From Roseivivax halodurans JCM 10272 (GTDB lineage Bacteria > Pseudomonadota > Alphaproteobacteria > Rhodobacterales > Rhodobacteraceae), in contig NZ_JALZ01000013.1 of NCBI RefSeq assembly GCF_000521785.1, positions 36,442 to 100,441 of the forward strand: a DNA stretch of 64,000 nt, written 5' to 3'. The stretch's first letter is position 1, and the number at the start of each line of letters is the position of its first letter. The translations under genes were made by a program, and so were the position numbers. The notes below the pieces were generated by a model, which searched no databases, was not told where the DNA came from, and was given only the letters and a program-made list of their open reading frames with translations. Shown one piece after another: positions 1-8,687 of the stretch.

Positions 1-2128
1 CCATGCCGCCGGAGAGCACGTTGACGCCATCTCCGCCGATCAGATGATCGCCGTAGATGGACCCCACCGCGTTCTCGATATCGACGAGGATGTCGTGACG
101 GATGGTGGTCCCACGCCCGACGATCTGGACTGGTCCGTCCGCGTCGCCGCCCCGGGCCGTGCCTTCCGAGAGGTTGACCGTCACCGCGTCCGAGCTGCCG
201 CTGTAATCCGCGGTATCGTTGCCCTCGCCGCCGTCGATGACATCCTGCCCGGCGCCGCCGATGATCCAGTCGTCGCCGCCTTCGCCGTAGAGCAGGTCGC
301 CGTCGTTGCCGCCATCGAGCGTGTCGTCGCCATCACGTCCACTGAAGACGTCACCGCCGCCGCGCCCGATGAAGTGGTTCGCGTCTGCGGTGCCGATATA
401 GCGGTCGATCCGGTCGTCAGAGCCGATCAGGTTCTCGATGCTGTAGAACCTGTCGCCCGACCCGGTGCCGCCGCTAGCGGTGTTGGTCTCGAGGTTCACG
501 AGCAGCTGGAACGGGCTCTCCTGGCTGTAGTCCACGGTGTCGATGCCCGTGCCGCCCCTGAAGACGTCCTCGCCGTCCTGGCCGTAGAACACGTCGTCCC
601 CGGCGCCGCCGTCGAGCAGATCGTTGCCCGCGCCACCGACGAGGGTGTCGTTGCCCGCGCCGCCGTAGAGCGCGTCGGCCTCGTCGCCGGTTTCGGTCTG
701 GTCCTCGAGATCCTCGACATCGATCGTGTTGTTGATGTCGCGGCTCGCAAGCGTGTCCCGTCCGCCGATGATGTAGTCGTCACCGCCGAAGCCGAAGATG
801 GTCTGGCCGCCCTCGCCGCCGTCGATCGTTTCGCTCGTCGCGTCCCCGAAGACGATCTCGGATGTCGCGGGCGCGCCCGGAACGTCAGTCTCACCGCCGT
901 CGGCAACCGGCTCGCTACCGGACCCCCCGACATAGACGATGTTCTCCACGTTCTCGATCTCGCCGAGGTCGATGCCGTCGGACATCACGATGACCGTGTC
1001 GACGCCGCCGTTCACCTCTTCGCGCACGATGTCGTCGGCGCTGTCGACGAAATACGTGTCGTCGCCCGCGTTGCCGGCCATGCTGTCGGCGCCGCCGCGA
1101 CCATCGAGCACGTTGTCGCCGTCATTGCCGATGAGGACGTCGGCGTAATCGCTGCCGATGCCGGTTTCGATGTAGTACTCGGTCTGGTCGGCGTTGTGCC
1201 CTTCGAAGATCGACACGTTGTTGCTGTGGCCGTTCACGCTCGAGAACTTGCCGGCCCGCAGGTCGAGGATCGTTCCCGCGGTCGAGCCCGAAAAGTCGAT
1301 CGTGTCGTCGCCGCCGGTGTCGTGGATGACGAAGCCGATGTCGCGCTGCATGCCCGATGAGGTGAGCTCGTAGCCGTATTCGGTGCTGTTGAAGCCGTAG
1401 ACGTTGTCGCCGGTCATCAGGTCGATCGTCTGGTAGGTGCGCTCACCTGTCTCTTCGTCCACCGTCGAGTAGAAGCGGCGGATGACCGCCTCGATATCGG
1501 CCATCAGCGGGGTCGTCGCCGACCAGCGCGAATCCTCACCGACATCGATCCCGTCGAAATAGGACATGACGCTGTATTGCTGGCGGTCGTAGGTCCAGGT
1601 CGCGTTGTTGAGATAATTGATCTGGACGCCGCCGGGGCCGCTGTAATTGTAGAGGCCGGGATGATTCAGGCCGAATTCGTGCCCGAACTCGTGTACGAAG
1701 CTGTCGAAGACGTAGCCGCCGATATCGGTGAGGTTCGGCTCGGTGTCGTGGAAGCGCTGGCCGATGCTGACATAGCGGTTGGACGAGAACGCGCTGCCGT
1801 CCGACGGCTCGCCGAGCTCGGGGCTGACGACCTCCATCCACTGGGTCGCGCGGTCAAACGGCTCGTCGTCGATGATCTCGAACTCGAGCGGCGTGACCGA
1901 GGACCACATCTGCAGCGCGCCAATGGCTGCTTCCTTGTATTCGGGATGGTCGTTCAGGTCACTCACATTGATCGCCAGCGGCTCGGACGCGATTTCGGGC
2001 GTCAGGCTGCGGTTCAACGCGCCGAGATAATCGAGAAAGGCGTCATAGTCCTCGCTCTTGTCGTAAGGGTTCTCGGGCGTCTGGTCATTGACCCACCATT
2101 GATCGGGGGATTGGTCGGGTGTGGGCAT
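1..2128 (-). CDS. Secreted RTX metalloprotease (M10/serralysin type), C-terminus beyond the window
   Basis: The frame stays open from an ATG at 2128 to the left edge, so about 709 residues are visible and the C-terminus with its type I secretion signal is missing. An AGGGAG ribosome-binding site precedes the ATG. The catalytic domain carries the metzincin zinc motif HEFGHEFGLNH at residues 146-156. The Met-turn SVMSY follows around Met188, with a Tyr at about 190 as in serralysins. From about residue 333 onward there are many glycine/aspartate nonapeptides such as GGAGNDTLVGGAGND, which bind calcium and fold as a beta-roll after export. By family the protein should be secreted by a type I (ABC/MFP/TolC) system and cleave extracellular proteins. 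No transporter genes are visible here. The N-terminus has no Sec signal peptide, as expected. The substrate cannot be told from sequence. Confidence 0.9.
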   Translation of the reverse strand, partial: MPTPDQSPDQWWVNDQTPENPYDKSEDYDAFLDYLGALNRSLTPEIASEPLAINVSDLNDHPEYKEAAIGALQMWSSVTPLEFEIIDDEPFDRATQWMEVVSPELGEPSDGSAFSSNRYVSIGQRFHDTEPNLTDIGGYVFDSFVHEFGHEFGLNHPGLYNYSGPGGVQINYLNNATWTYDRQQYSVMSYFDGIDVGEDSRWSATTPLMADIEAVIRRFYSTVDEETGERTYQTIDLMTGDNVYGFNSTEYGYELTSSGMQRDIGFVIHDTGGDDTIDFSGSTAGTILDLRAGKFSSVNGHSNNVSIFEGHNADQTEYYIETGIGSDYADVLIGNDGDNVLDGRGGADSMAGNAGDDTYFVDSADDIVREEVNGGVDTVIVMSDGIDLGEIENVENIVYVGGSGSEPVADGGETDVPGAPATSEIVFGDATSETIDGGEGGQTIFGFGGDDYIIGGRDTLASRDINNTIDVEDLEDQTETGDEADALYGGAGNDTLVGGAGNDLLDGGAGDDVFYGQDGEDVFRGGTGIDTVDYSQESPFQLLVNLETNTASGGTGSGDRFYSIENLIGSDDRIDRYIGTADANHFIGRGGGDVFSGRDGDDTLDGGNDGDLLYGEGGDDWIIGGAGQDVIDGGEGNDTADYSGSSDAVTVNLSEGTARGGDADGPVQIVGRGTTIRHDILVDIENAVGSIYGDHLIGGDGVNVLSGGM

Positions 2129-2555
2129 TCTGTTCAACTCCCTGAAGTGCAACCTATAGTGGTTCCGCGTGGCTTCGTTCCGAGCCCGGCTGGGGCTCAG
2201 AGTGATTGAGGATCCGACTGGGATCCCGAAGTGGTACGGATGTGGTCAACTTAAGCGTGACCGATGAGCTCGATCAGGAAAGGCGCGAAGCCTAGAGAAG
2301 GCAATGTTTTTGTTTCCAAAAGATAAGTTTATCAATTTGCGGCGAACTCTTGCTGACCATCGTGAACCGTCGGCGGAACAATGCCTAGTTGTATCATAAT
2401 GGTGTTAGCAAGTACCGAGATTGGGCTTGCGCCACATCTCGGTAATTCTGGAGCTGCAACCCTAAGGAGATTCTTTCAAACCGCCGCCGGGGCGTTCCTC
2501 GACCTCGCTGACGTCATGGATGGCCGGGTCGCCCTCCCGGCGGAATGACCGCATG
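2129..2555. other. AT-richer intergenic region upstream of the RTX protease
   Basis: This stretch of 427 bp separates the end of ligD from the start of the protease gene, both on the minus strand. No convincing gene is present. It is clearly richer in A and T than its surroundings, especially 2300-2420. It holds a 9-bp inverted repeat (2413-2444) and a short palindrome of the form GATAA-N2-TTATC at 2322-2333. It probably contains the protease promoter. Confidence 0.6.
2413..2444. repeat. 9-bp perfect inverted repeat
   Basis: TACCGAGAT at 2413-2421 is matched by ATCTCGGTA at 2436-2444, with a 14-nt spacer. No T-run follows on either strand, so it is not a standard intrinsic terminator. It lies about 110 bp beyond the ligD stop and about 285 bp before the protease start. 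It could be an RNA hairpin at the end of ligD or an operator. Confidence 0.6.
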
Positions 2556-4997
2556 TCAGCCATCTCGCTCGGCTTCGAGGCGGTCCACCACGGCTGATGT
2601 CAGGCGCTGCAGATCGTTCAGCTGAGCGAGATAGGGGCAGGGCTCCTCGAGACGCTCCCGCACCGCGCCCATGTCGAAGACGTTCGGCCCGTCGAGGTCC
2701 GGAAGTTCGTCCCAGGTGACCGGGACCGCAACCGGCGCGCCTTCGCGTGCCCTCAGCGAATAGGGCGCGATTGCCGTCGCTCCCCGCTCGTTCCTGAGCC
2801 AGTCGATGAAGATGCGGCCCTTGCGCTTTGCTTTCGACATGGTGGCCGTGAAGCGGCCCGGTTCGGCCTCGGCCATCACATGCGCCACGGTCTTGGAGAA
2901 GGTCTTGACCAGGTCCCAGTCATGGCTGCGATGGAGCGGGAGCCAGACGTGAATGCCCTTGCCGCCGGTCACCATCGCACCGGACGCGAGACCCAGATCG
3001 CCCAGCCGATCGCGCAGATCGCAGGCGGCGGAGCGCACGTCGTCCCATCCCAGCCCCTCGTCGGGATCGAGATCGAAGATCAGGCGGTCCGGTCGCTCGA
3101 GCTTGTCGACCCGACTGCCCCAGATGTGGAACTCGACAGTGCCCATCTGGGCTGCAGCGACGAATGCTTCCGTTCGCGTTGCGTAGATGTAGGTTCCGGT
3201 GCTGCCGCCCGATTCCTCGATCTCGATCTCTTCCAGTGCGTCGGGAAAGCCCTTGCCTGCGTGCTTCTGAAAGAACGTCTCGCCCTCGATGCCCTGGGGC
3301 GCGCGAACGAGCGACAGCGGACGGTGCCCGGCGATCTCGGTCAAGCGCTCGCCGACCCGCTCGTAGTGCAGGGCAATGTCGAGCTTGGTGCAGTGCGAGG
3401 AGGGAAACACCTCGCGACCTGGGTGAGAGATGCGCACGCCGGCAACCTCGTCCTCACTCTCGGAATTATCCGGTTTCTCGGGTCTCACGTCTTCGGCTCC
3501 CTTGTCGGCGCGCGTCCCCTGGTAGGCGCCGTGGCGGACATGTCCGTCTTCCGTGAGTTCGGTGAACTCGACCTCGATCACAGTCTCAGGGGTGACCCAG
3601 ACCGCATCTTTCGCGATATCCTGCGGCACGTCCTCGAACGGGGGTGTCTTGCGCGTCTTGAACCCCTGAGAGAGCGTTTTGAGATCGTCCTCGGAATAGC
3701 CCGTGCCGACGCGCCCTCGGTAGCGGAGGCCGTCCTTGTCCGCCTCGCCGACCAGGAGCGAGGCGAAAGGGCGATCTTTGCCCGAAGGCGTATAGCCACC
3801 CACAACGAATTCCTGCCGGTTTACGCATTTGACCTTGCGCCAGGCTTTCGTCCGGGTGCCGGCATAGGGTGCGTCCGCCTTTTTGCTGATGATGCCCTCG
3901 GCGCCGGCCTTGCAGGCCGCCTTGAAGATGTCGGCGCCGCCTCCTCGGACCTGATCGGTGAGCCGCAGGGGCCCGGCCTCCGGCACGCCCCGGAAGAGCT
4001 TCTCGAGCCGCTCGCGGCGCTCGGTCTGCGGAGCATCGGTCAGGTCCTCCCCGTCGATCTCGAGGGCGTCGAAGCAGAAGTAGACGAGATCACCACCGCT
4101 CGAGAGCGCATTTTGCAGCGACGAGAACGGCGACCCCTTCACCTTCGCCGCCATCACCTCTCCGTCGAGCAGGGCGCTGTCGCAAGGCAGAGGGTCGAAA
4201 GCCCCGGCGAGAGCGCCGAACTTCTCGGTCCAATCCTTGCCGTTGCGGGTCCAGAGGGTCACGCCGCCCTTGCCGATCGCCGCCAGCGCTCGGTAGCCGT
4301 CGAACTTCGTCTCATGCAACCAGGCGTCGCCGGTCGGTGCCTCTGACACCAGGGTGGCGAGTTGCGGCTTGCGGAACTTCGGCGCCTTGCCCGTTCGCTT
4401 CGGGGCATCGTCCTTTCTATTTCTGGCTTTGGCGTCTTTTGCGATCTCTTCGAAGGTGCGCCCGGTCGCGACCGACGTTTCGAACTCCGTGGTCAGCGCG
4501 CCGGCGCTGTCGCTCGCGTAGTCGTCCTTCTCCTTGATCAGCAGCCACGCCCCATCGCCGCCCTTCTTGAACCGCACGAGTGCCCATCCGCCCCGCATCC
4601 GCTCGCCGGCGATGTCCATCTTGAGATTGCCGTCCGACAGCATCTCTTCGACATCGCCGCGCGGCGTCCAGGTGCCCCTGTCCCAGAGCATGACCGTTCC
4701 GCCGCCATATTCCTTCTCTGGGATCGTGCCTTCGAAGTCGCCGTAATCCAGCGGATGATCCTCGGTCCGCTGCGCCAGACGCTTGTCGCCGGTGCGTGGA
4801 CTCGGCCCCTTCGGAACCGCCCAGGACAGAAGCACACCGTCATGTTCGAGCCGCAGATCGTAGTGGAGGGATGAAGCGTCGTGCTTTTGAATCGAGAACC
4901 ACCGATCGCCGTCACGCGCCCTGCCGCTCGTGCCTTTCGGCTCCGACGTCTTCGAGAAATCGCGACGCGCTTTGTAGTCCTTGAGGCGGTCGGCCAT
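2556..4997 (-). CDS. ligD: Multifunctional NHEJ DNA ligase D
   Basis: This is the ATP-dependent ligase of bacterial non-homologous end joining, about 813 residues long. Three domains occur in the order phosphoesterase, ligase, polymerase/primase, as in Pseudomonas LigD. The phosphoesterase part (about 1-170) includes HYDLRLEHDG and the EGTIPEKEYGGG loop. The ligase part (about 205-520) has the adenylation motif KFDGYR with the nucleotidyl lysine at about residue 231. The polymerase part (about 535-805) has the catalytic acidic motif FDLDPDEG and the ERGATAIAPYS segment. The ATG at 4997 overlaps the Ku stop as TGATG; a GTG at 5000 would add one residue. Overlap with ku implies co-translation. 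The protein processes and seals double-strand breaks held by Ku. Confidence 0.96.
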   Translation of the reverse strand: MADRLKDYKARRDFSKTSEPKGTSGRARDGDRWFSIQKHDASSLHYDLRLEHDGVLLSWAVPKGPSPRTGDKRLAQRTEDHPLDYGDFEGTIPEKEYGGGTVMLWDRGTWTPRGDVEEMLSDGNLKMDIAGERMRGGWALVRFKKGGDGAWLLIKEKDDYASDSAGALTTEFETSVATGRTFEEIAKDAKARNRKDDAPKRTGKAPKFRKPQLATLVSEAPTGDAWLHETKFDGYRALAAIGKGGVTLWTRNGKDWTEKFGALAGAFDPLPCDSALLDGEVMAAKVKGSPFSSLQNALSSGGDLVYFCFDALEIDGEDLTDAPQTERRERLEKLFRGVPEAGPLRLTDQVRGGGADIFKAACKAGAEGIISKKADAPYAGTRTKAWRKVKCVNRQEFVVGGYTPSGKDRPFASLLVGEADKDGLRYRGRVGTGYSEDDLKTLSQGFKTRKTPPFEDVPQDIAKDAVWVTPETVIEVEFTELTEDGHVRHGAYQGTRADKGAEDVRPEKPDNSESEDEVAGVRISHPGREVFPSSHCTKLDIALHYERVGERLTEIAGHRPLSLVRAPQGIEGETFFQKHAGKGFPDALEEIEIEESGGSTGTYIYATRTEAFVAAAQMGTVEFHIWGSRVDKLERPDRLIFDLDPDEGLGWDDVRSAACDLRDRLGDLGLASGAMVTGGKGIHVWLPLHRSHDWDLVKTFSKTVAHVMAEAEPGRFTATMSKAKRKGRIFIDWLRNERGATAIAPYSLRAREGAPVAVPVTWDELPDLDGPNVFDMGAVRERLEEPCPYLAQLNDLQRLTSAVVDRLEAERDG

Positions 4998-5896
4998 CAC
5001 GAAGCCTTCTTCTTCGAGGTGGAGGAGCGCGATTTCGACCCGGACTTGCCCTTGGCCTTCGAACTCGAGGACTTGGATGAGCGCGTGGACTTGGACCCGG
5101 ATCCGCCCTCGGACGTCTCGACGCTCTTACGCAGCGCGCTCATGAGGTCCACGACGTTGTCTCCGTCATTACCGCCATCGTCGCCCGCCTCGACGGTATC
5201 GGTCGTCTTGTCCTTGCGCTTTGCGTCGATCAGCTCCTTGAGCGCCTGATGGTAGCTGTCGGTGAAGGCCGACGCGTCGAAGGGTTTGGTCTTCTTGCCG
5301 ATGAGCTCCCGGGCAAGCTCGAGCATCTCCTCGTCCGCCTTTTCGTCGGCGATCTTGGAGAACATCGGATCGGCGTCCCGGATCTCGTCCTCGTACCGCA
5401 GGGTCTCGAGCAGAAGCCCGTCGCCGCAGGGGCGGATCGCCGCGAGGTGCTCCTTGCCGCGCAGGGTGATCTGGCAGAGTGCCGTCTTACCTTCGGCCCG
5501 GAGCGCGTCACGGACCACGCGGTACGCGTCTTCGGCAAGCTCGTCCTGCGGCACGATGTAGTAGGGCCGCTCGAAATAGAGAGGTGGTATGTCCCCGCTC
5601 TCGACGAACTGGACGAGCTTGAGCGTCTTCGACGTCTCGACCTTCAGCGCGTCGATCTCTTCGGGCTCAAGGAGGATGTACTCGTCCTTGCCGGTCTCGT
5701 ACCCCTTCACGATCTCGTCCGCATCGACCGGGCCGACGCCCTTCACGGTCTTTTCGTAATGGACGCGCTTGCCCGAAGGTTCGTGGATCTGCCGGAAAGA
5801 GATCCGCGCCCCGGACTTGGTCGCAGGATAAACCTCGATGGCGATGGTGACGAGCGACAGCCGAAGCTGCCCCTTCCAAACGGCGCGTGAAGCCAT
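4997..5896 (-). CDS. ku: Ku protein for non-homologous end joining
   Basis: The 299-residue protein is a homodimeric bacterial Ku that threads onto DNA ends and recruits LigD. The Ku core covers roughly residues 1-200, beginning ASRAVWKGQLRLSLVTI and containing the YFERPYYIVP and GKTALCQITLRGKEHL segments typical of the family. The last 65 residues or so form a low-complexity tail rich in Ser, Lys and Gly. By family knowledge such tails bind DNA and let Ku move inward. It is the first gene of a two-gene unit with ligD. The 190 bp before the next gene on the other strand (start 6088) must hold divergent promoters. Confidence 0.96.
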   Translation of the reverse strand: MASRAVWKGQLRLSLVTIAIEVYPATKSGARISFRQIHEPSGKRVHYEKTVKGVGPVDADEIVKGYETGKDEYILLEPEEIDALKVETSKTLKLVQFVESGDIPPLYFERPYYIVPQDELAEDAYRVVRDALRAEGKTALCQITLRGKEHLAAIRPCGDGLLLETLRYEDEIRDADPMFSKIADEKADEEMLELARELIGKKTKPFDASAFTDSYHQALKELIDAKRKDKTTDTVEAGDDGGNDGDNVVDLMSALRKSVETSEGGSGSKSTRSSKSSSSKAKGKSGSKSRSSTSKKKAS

Positions 5897-6087
5897 GGCG
5901 CGACCCTTTCGATGACCTCTCGCTCAACGCCGAACGGCGGGGCCCGGTTTCCTCGGCGGCAAGCCCGCTCTGCCGCAAAAAACAGACCCGCCGAGACGCG
6001 GATGTTTGATTGGTATCAAAGCAGTCAGCGCTTGAACTCGGGCACCCTGCGAAATGAGCACCGATAATGGAGGACAAGGTGAATCAA

Positions 6088-6405
6088 ATGGCACAACTTC
6101 CCGAGCCACAGGCCGCGCAGGATCCGGTCAAATGGTGGTCTAGGTCGATCTCGGCCGCACCGCCAATGACGCTGCTCGAGACGTGGATGGACGTGTTCAG
6201 CGAGGTGCAGAGCTTTCTTGCCGAGCGCATCCGCGCGGATGTCGCGACGCAGCATGCGCTTCTGCACTGCACCAATCCCGTGGATGCGCAGGTGATCGGG
6301 CTGCGTCATCTCCACAAGCTGGCGGAAGACTACCACCGCGGGGCCGGCCGGGTGACGTCGCTCCTGCATGCGGTTCCCGGCGCAGCTTCGGTCCTAGACG
6401 AGTGA
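6088..6405 (+). CDS. Phasin-like small protein
   Basis: The 105-residue acid/amphipathic protein resembles phasin-family proteins, which coat polyhydroxyalkanoate granules. The family-like core is a helical stretch with WMDVFSEVQSFLAERIRAD followed by a helix ending in LAEDYHRGAG. I chose the ATG at 6088 because GGAGG at 6069-6073 and AAGGTG at 6076-6081 lie just upstream; an in-frame ATG at 6067 has no such site. No polyhydroxyalkanoate synthesis genes are visible nearby. The gene diverges from ku. A general helical stress protein is an alternative reading. Confidence 0.65.
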   Translation: MAQLPEPQAAQDPVKWWSRSISAAPPMTLLETWMDVFSEVQSFLAERIRADVATQHALLHCTNPVDAQVIGLRHLHKLAEDYHRGAGRVTSLLHAVPGAASVLDE

Positions 6406-6521
6406 GCGGAGGACATGGTCCGTCCCTGCATCGGCGCACGCGACCGGCATGACCGTATGACTGCGATTCCCGTCGAGAGAGGCAGACCTCTAGCGCGACA
6501 CAAGCATGTAAGGGGCGGGCA

Positions 6522-7097
6522 ATGACCTCGATCCTGATCGTCAACGGCCACCCGGACGGTGCGGAGGCTCATTTCTGCGGCGCGCTCGCCGATGCCTATG
6601 CAGAGAGCGCGCGGAAGGCAGGACATGCCGTGGCGCGTATCGACGTCGCCGACGATGCGGTGGGCTTCATCCATTCCAAGAGCGAATGGACCAACGGCGA
6701 TCCGCCCGATTTCGTGACTGCGGCGCAGAAGGCGATCCTGGCCGCGGATCACATCGTCTTCGTGTATCCGCTCTGGCTCGGGACGATGCCGGCCAAGCTC
6801 AAGGCCTGGCTCGAACAGGTGCTGCGTCCTGACTTCATCGGCATGTCCGAGGGCGTGACGTTTCCGAAAGGCCTCGCAGGCCGCTCGGCGCGGATTGTGG
6901 TGACGATGGGCATGCCCGCGCCGTTCTACCGGCTCTGGTACGGCGCGCATTCCTTGCGGAGTTTCGACCGCAACATCCTGCACTTCGTGGGCATCAAGCC
7001 GGTGCGCTGGACATTGTTCGGTATGGTCGAGGGATCGGCCAAGGCACGAAGGCGCGGTCTCTCGCGGATGGCCGCGCTCGGCCGCGCAGGCCGTTAA
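6522..7097 (+). CDS. Flavodoxin-fold NAD(P)H dehydrogenase (quinone)
   Basis: The 191-residue protein matches the NAD(P)H:quinone oxidoreductase/KefF-like flavodoxin-fold family. It starts with the beta-strand and phosphate loop SILIVNGHPDG and carries FVYPLWLGTMPAKLKAWLEQV, the family's conserved substrate/flavin segment. It probably binds FMN or FAD and reduces quinones or similar electrophiles by two electrons in the cytoplasm. AAGGGGCGGG upstream of the ATG at 6522 supports the start. It stands alone between the phasin-like gene and a convergent MFS gene. The exact substrate is unknown. Confidence 0.85.
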   Translation: MTSILIVNGHPDGAEAHFCGALADAYAESARKAGHAVARIDVADDAVGFIHSKSEWTNGDPPDFVTAAQKAILAADHIVFVYPLWLGTMPAKLKAWLEQVLRPDFIGMSEGVTFPKGLAGRSARIVVTMGMPAPFYRLWYGAHSLRSFDRNILHFVGIKPVRWTLFGMVEGSAKARRRGLSRMAALGRAGR

Positions 7098-7186
7098 GGG
7101 CGGGACGACCATGTTCGCGATCGGCCCGAGGGATGGACCACTCTTAAGGTGCGTCCCACATTGTTGTCGCCGCGAGGCGGCGCGTT

Positions 7187-8482
7187 CTAGCTCTGGTCCG
7201 TCCTGAGAGTTCCCCAGCCGCGTGCGGATCCCTTGAGACGCGGCCCGCCGCGGCTCTTGCGCGCGAGCGCCGCCGTCTGCGGTGTGGTCGAGCGGGTGAG
7301 AGGCGAGGCCTTGAACGCGATCTTCTCGTCTTGCGGAACCGCGGCGCGTGCGCGCAGTCGGATGAGCGCGAAGAGCACCAGAAGCCCATGGGCTCCGCCG
7401 GTGATCCAGAAGAGGCTGGAGCTGCCGAGCGAGGTCATGGCAAGGCCTGCGGCGGACGGGCCGACGATGGAACCGAGCCCGAAGACGAAGAGCAACCCGC
7501 CCGAGACCTGGAGCCCCGTGCCCTCGGCCGCGTGGTCGTTGGCATGAGCGACGATCACCGGATACATGGAGAAGACCGCCGCTCCGAAGACCGCGGAGGC
7601 GATCAGGATGGTCTGTGTCGCGGTAAATATCCCGGCGATGAAGCTGGCATCCGCCACAAGGCCGAGCAGCGCCACGACGATCAGCACGATCCGCCGGTCG
7701 AACCGGTCCGACAGCGCGCCAACGGGCACCTGGGCCAGCGCGCCGGCGACAAGAGGCACCGAGGCGAAGATCGCAACCTCGTCGAGTGTCAGACCGAGCC
7801 GCGAGGCGTAGACGGCCGCAAGGGCGCCGAACGCTCCGTTCGAGGTGCCAACCATGAAGACCGAGAAGACCGCGATCGGCGAATTCCGCCAGAGTGCCGG
7901 CAGGTCGAGGGAGACCGAGGTCAGCGGGGCCGGGGTCTGGGAGGCACTTACCGCGGTCGGCAGAAGGGCGAGGCAATAGACCATGGCCGCGACGACGAAG
8001 AACACGAAGCCCGACGGATCGCCGAGCGTCAGGGCAAGCTGCCCGAGCGTCGTCGCGGCGAGGTTCACCATCGTGTAGACGCCGAAGATGCGGCCGCGCG
8101 CATTCTTGTCCGCGCGTTCCGACAGCCAGCTCTCGACGATCATGGCGGCCCCGGCGAAGCAGAAGCCCGAAATGCCTCGGGTTGGGATCCACACCCAAGG
8201 CGTGAGGAACAGGAGCGACGCCAGCACCGTGATCGCAGCGAGCGCGCACATGGCGCCGAAGGCGCGCACGTGTCCGACGCGGCGCACGAGCCACGGTGTC
8301 GCGACGCAGCCCGCGACGTAGCCGATTGCCCAGCCGGTACCGAGAAGGCCGAGCGAGAAGGCGGTGAAGCCTTCGATCTCGCCGCGGATGGGGAGGAGAA
8401 GCCCGTTCATCCCCCCGGCGAAGAGCAGAAAGGCTGAGCCGAGAAGGAGGGCGGCGACGGAGGCGAGACTGCGCAGGATCAT
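7187..8482 (-). CDS. MFS transporter, YcaD-like
   Basis: The 431-residue protein is a twelve-helix major facilitator. Helices begin at once after the start (LASVAALLLGSAFLLFAGGM). The sequence ESWLSERADKNARGRIFGVY in the first half is the hallmark of the YcaD-type subgroup. A second motif-A-like loop, GALSDRFDRR, marks the start of the second six-helix half. The last 50 residues are a basic, probably cytoplasmic tail. Substrate is not predictable. The gene is divergent from isocitrate dehydrogenase, with about 200 bp between them. The minus-strand ATG at 8482 has no strong ribosome-binding site. Confidence 0.85.
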   Translation of the reverse strand: MILRSLASVAALLLGSAFLLFAGGMNGLLLPIRGEIEGFTAFSLGLLGTGWAIGYVAGCVATPWLVRRVGHVRAFGAMCALAAITVLASLLFLTPWVWIPTRGISGFCFAGAAMIVESWLSERADKNARGRIFGVYTMVNLAATTLGQLALTLGDPSGFVFFVVAAMVYCLALLPTAVSASQTPAPLTSVSLDLPALWRNSPIAVFSVFMVGTSNGAFGALAAVYASRLGLTLDEVAIFASVPLVAGALAQVPVGALSDRFDRRIVLIVVALLGLVADASFIAGIFTATQTILIASAVFGAAVFSMYPVIVAHANDHAAEGTGLQVSGGLLFVFGLGSIVGPSAAGLAMTSLGSSSLFWITGGAHGLLVLFALIRLRARAAVPQDEKIAFKASPLTRSTTPQTAALARKSRGGPRLKGSARGWGTLRTDQS

Positions 8483-8687
8483 GGGCGGGGTAGGCGCGTT
8501 TCTTGGCGGGGATCGGTGACGGCCGCGTGCCTACTAGGCCTTTCCTTACGCTGGAAGGCTGAATCGCACATTGACGACAGCAGCTGACGGAACTGTGGTC
8601 GACGGGTGCAGGAGCGGGGTCTGTGGACCCCGGCCACGCACTCGGGTAAGCGGGGTCGCGACACGAACATGAGGGGCGTTGAGAGAC

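Noticed and set aside
44..1360. 438-residue open frame on the plus strand
   Set aside because: It is antisense to the RTX repeats; the repeating GC pattern keeps the opposite strand open. The minus-strand frame has the zinc motif and RTX repeats.
2880..4346. 488-residue plus-strand frame inside ligD
   Set aside because: It is antisense to a gene with all three LigD domains intact and shows no domain of its own.
5930..5972. Hairpin with an A-run upstream of ku taken as a terminator
   Set aside because: The A/T-run lies on the wrong side of the stem for the strand that would need it, so it cannot act as an intrinsic terminator for ku.
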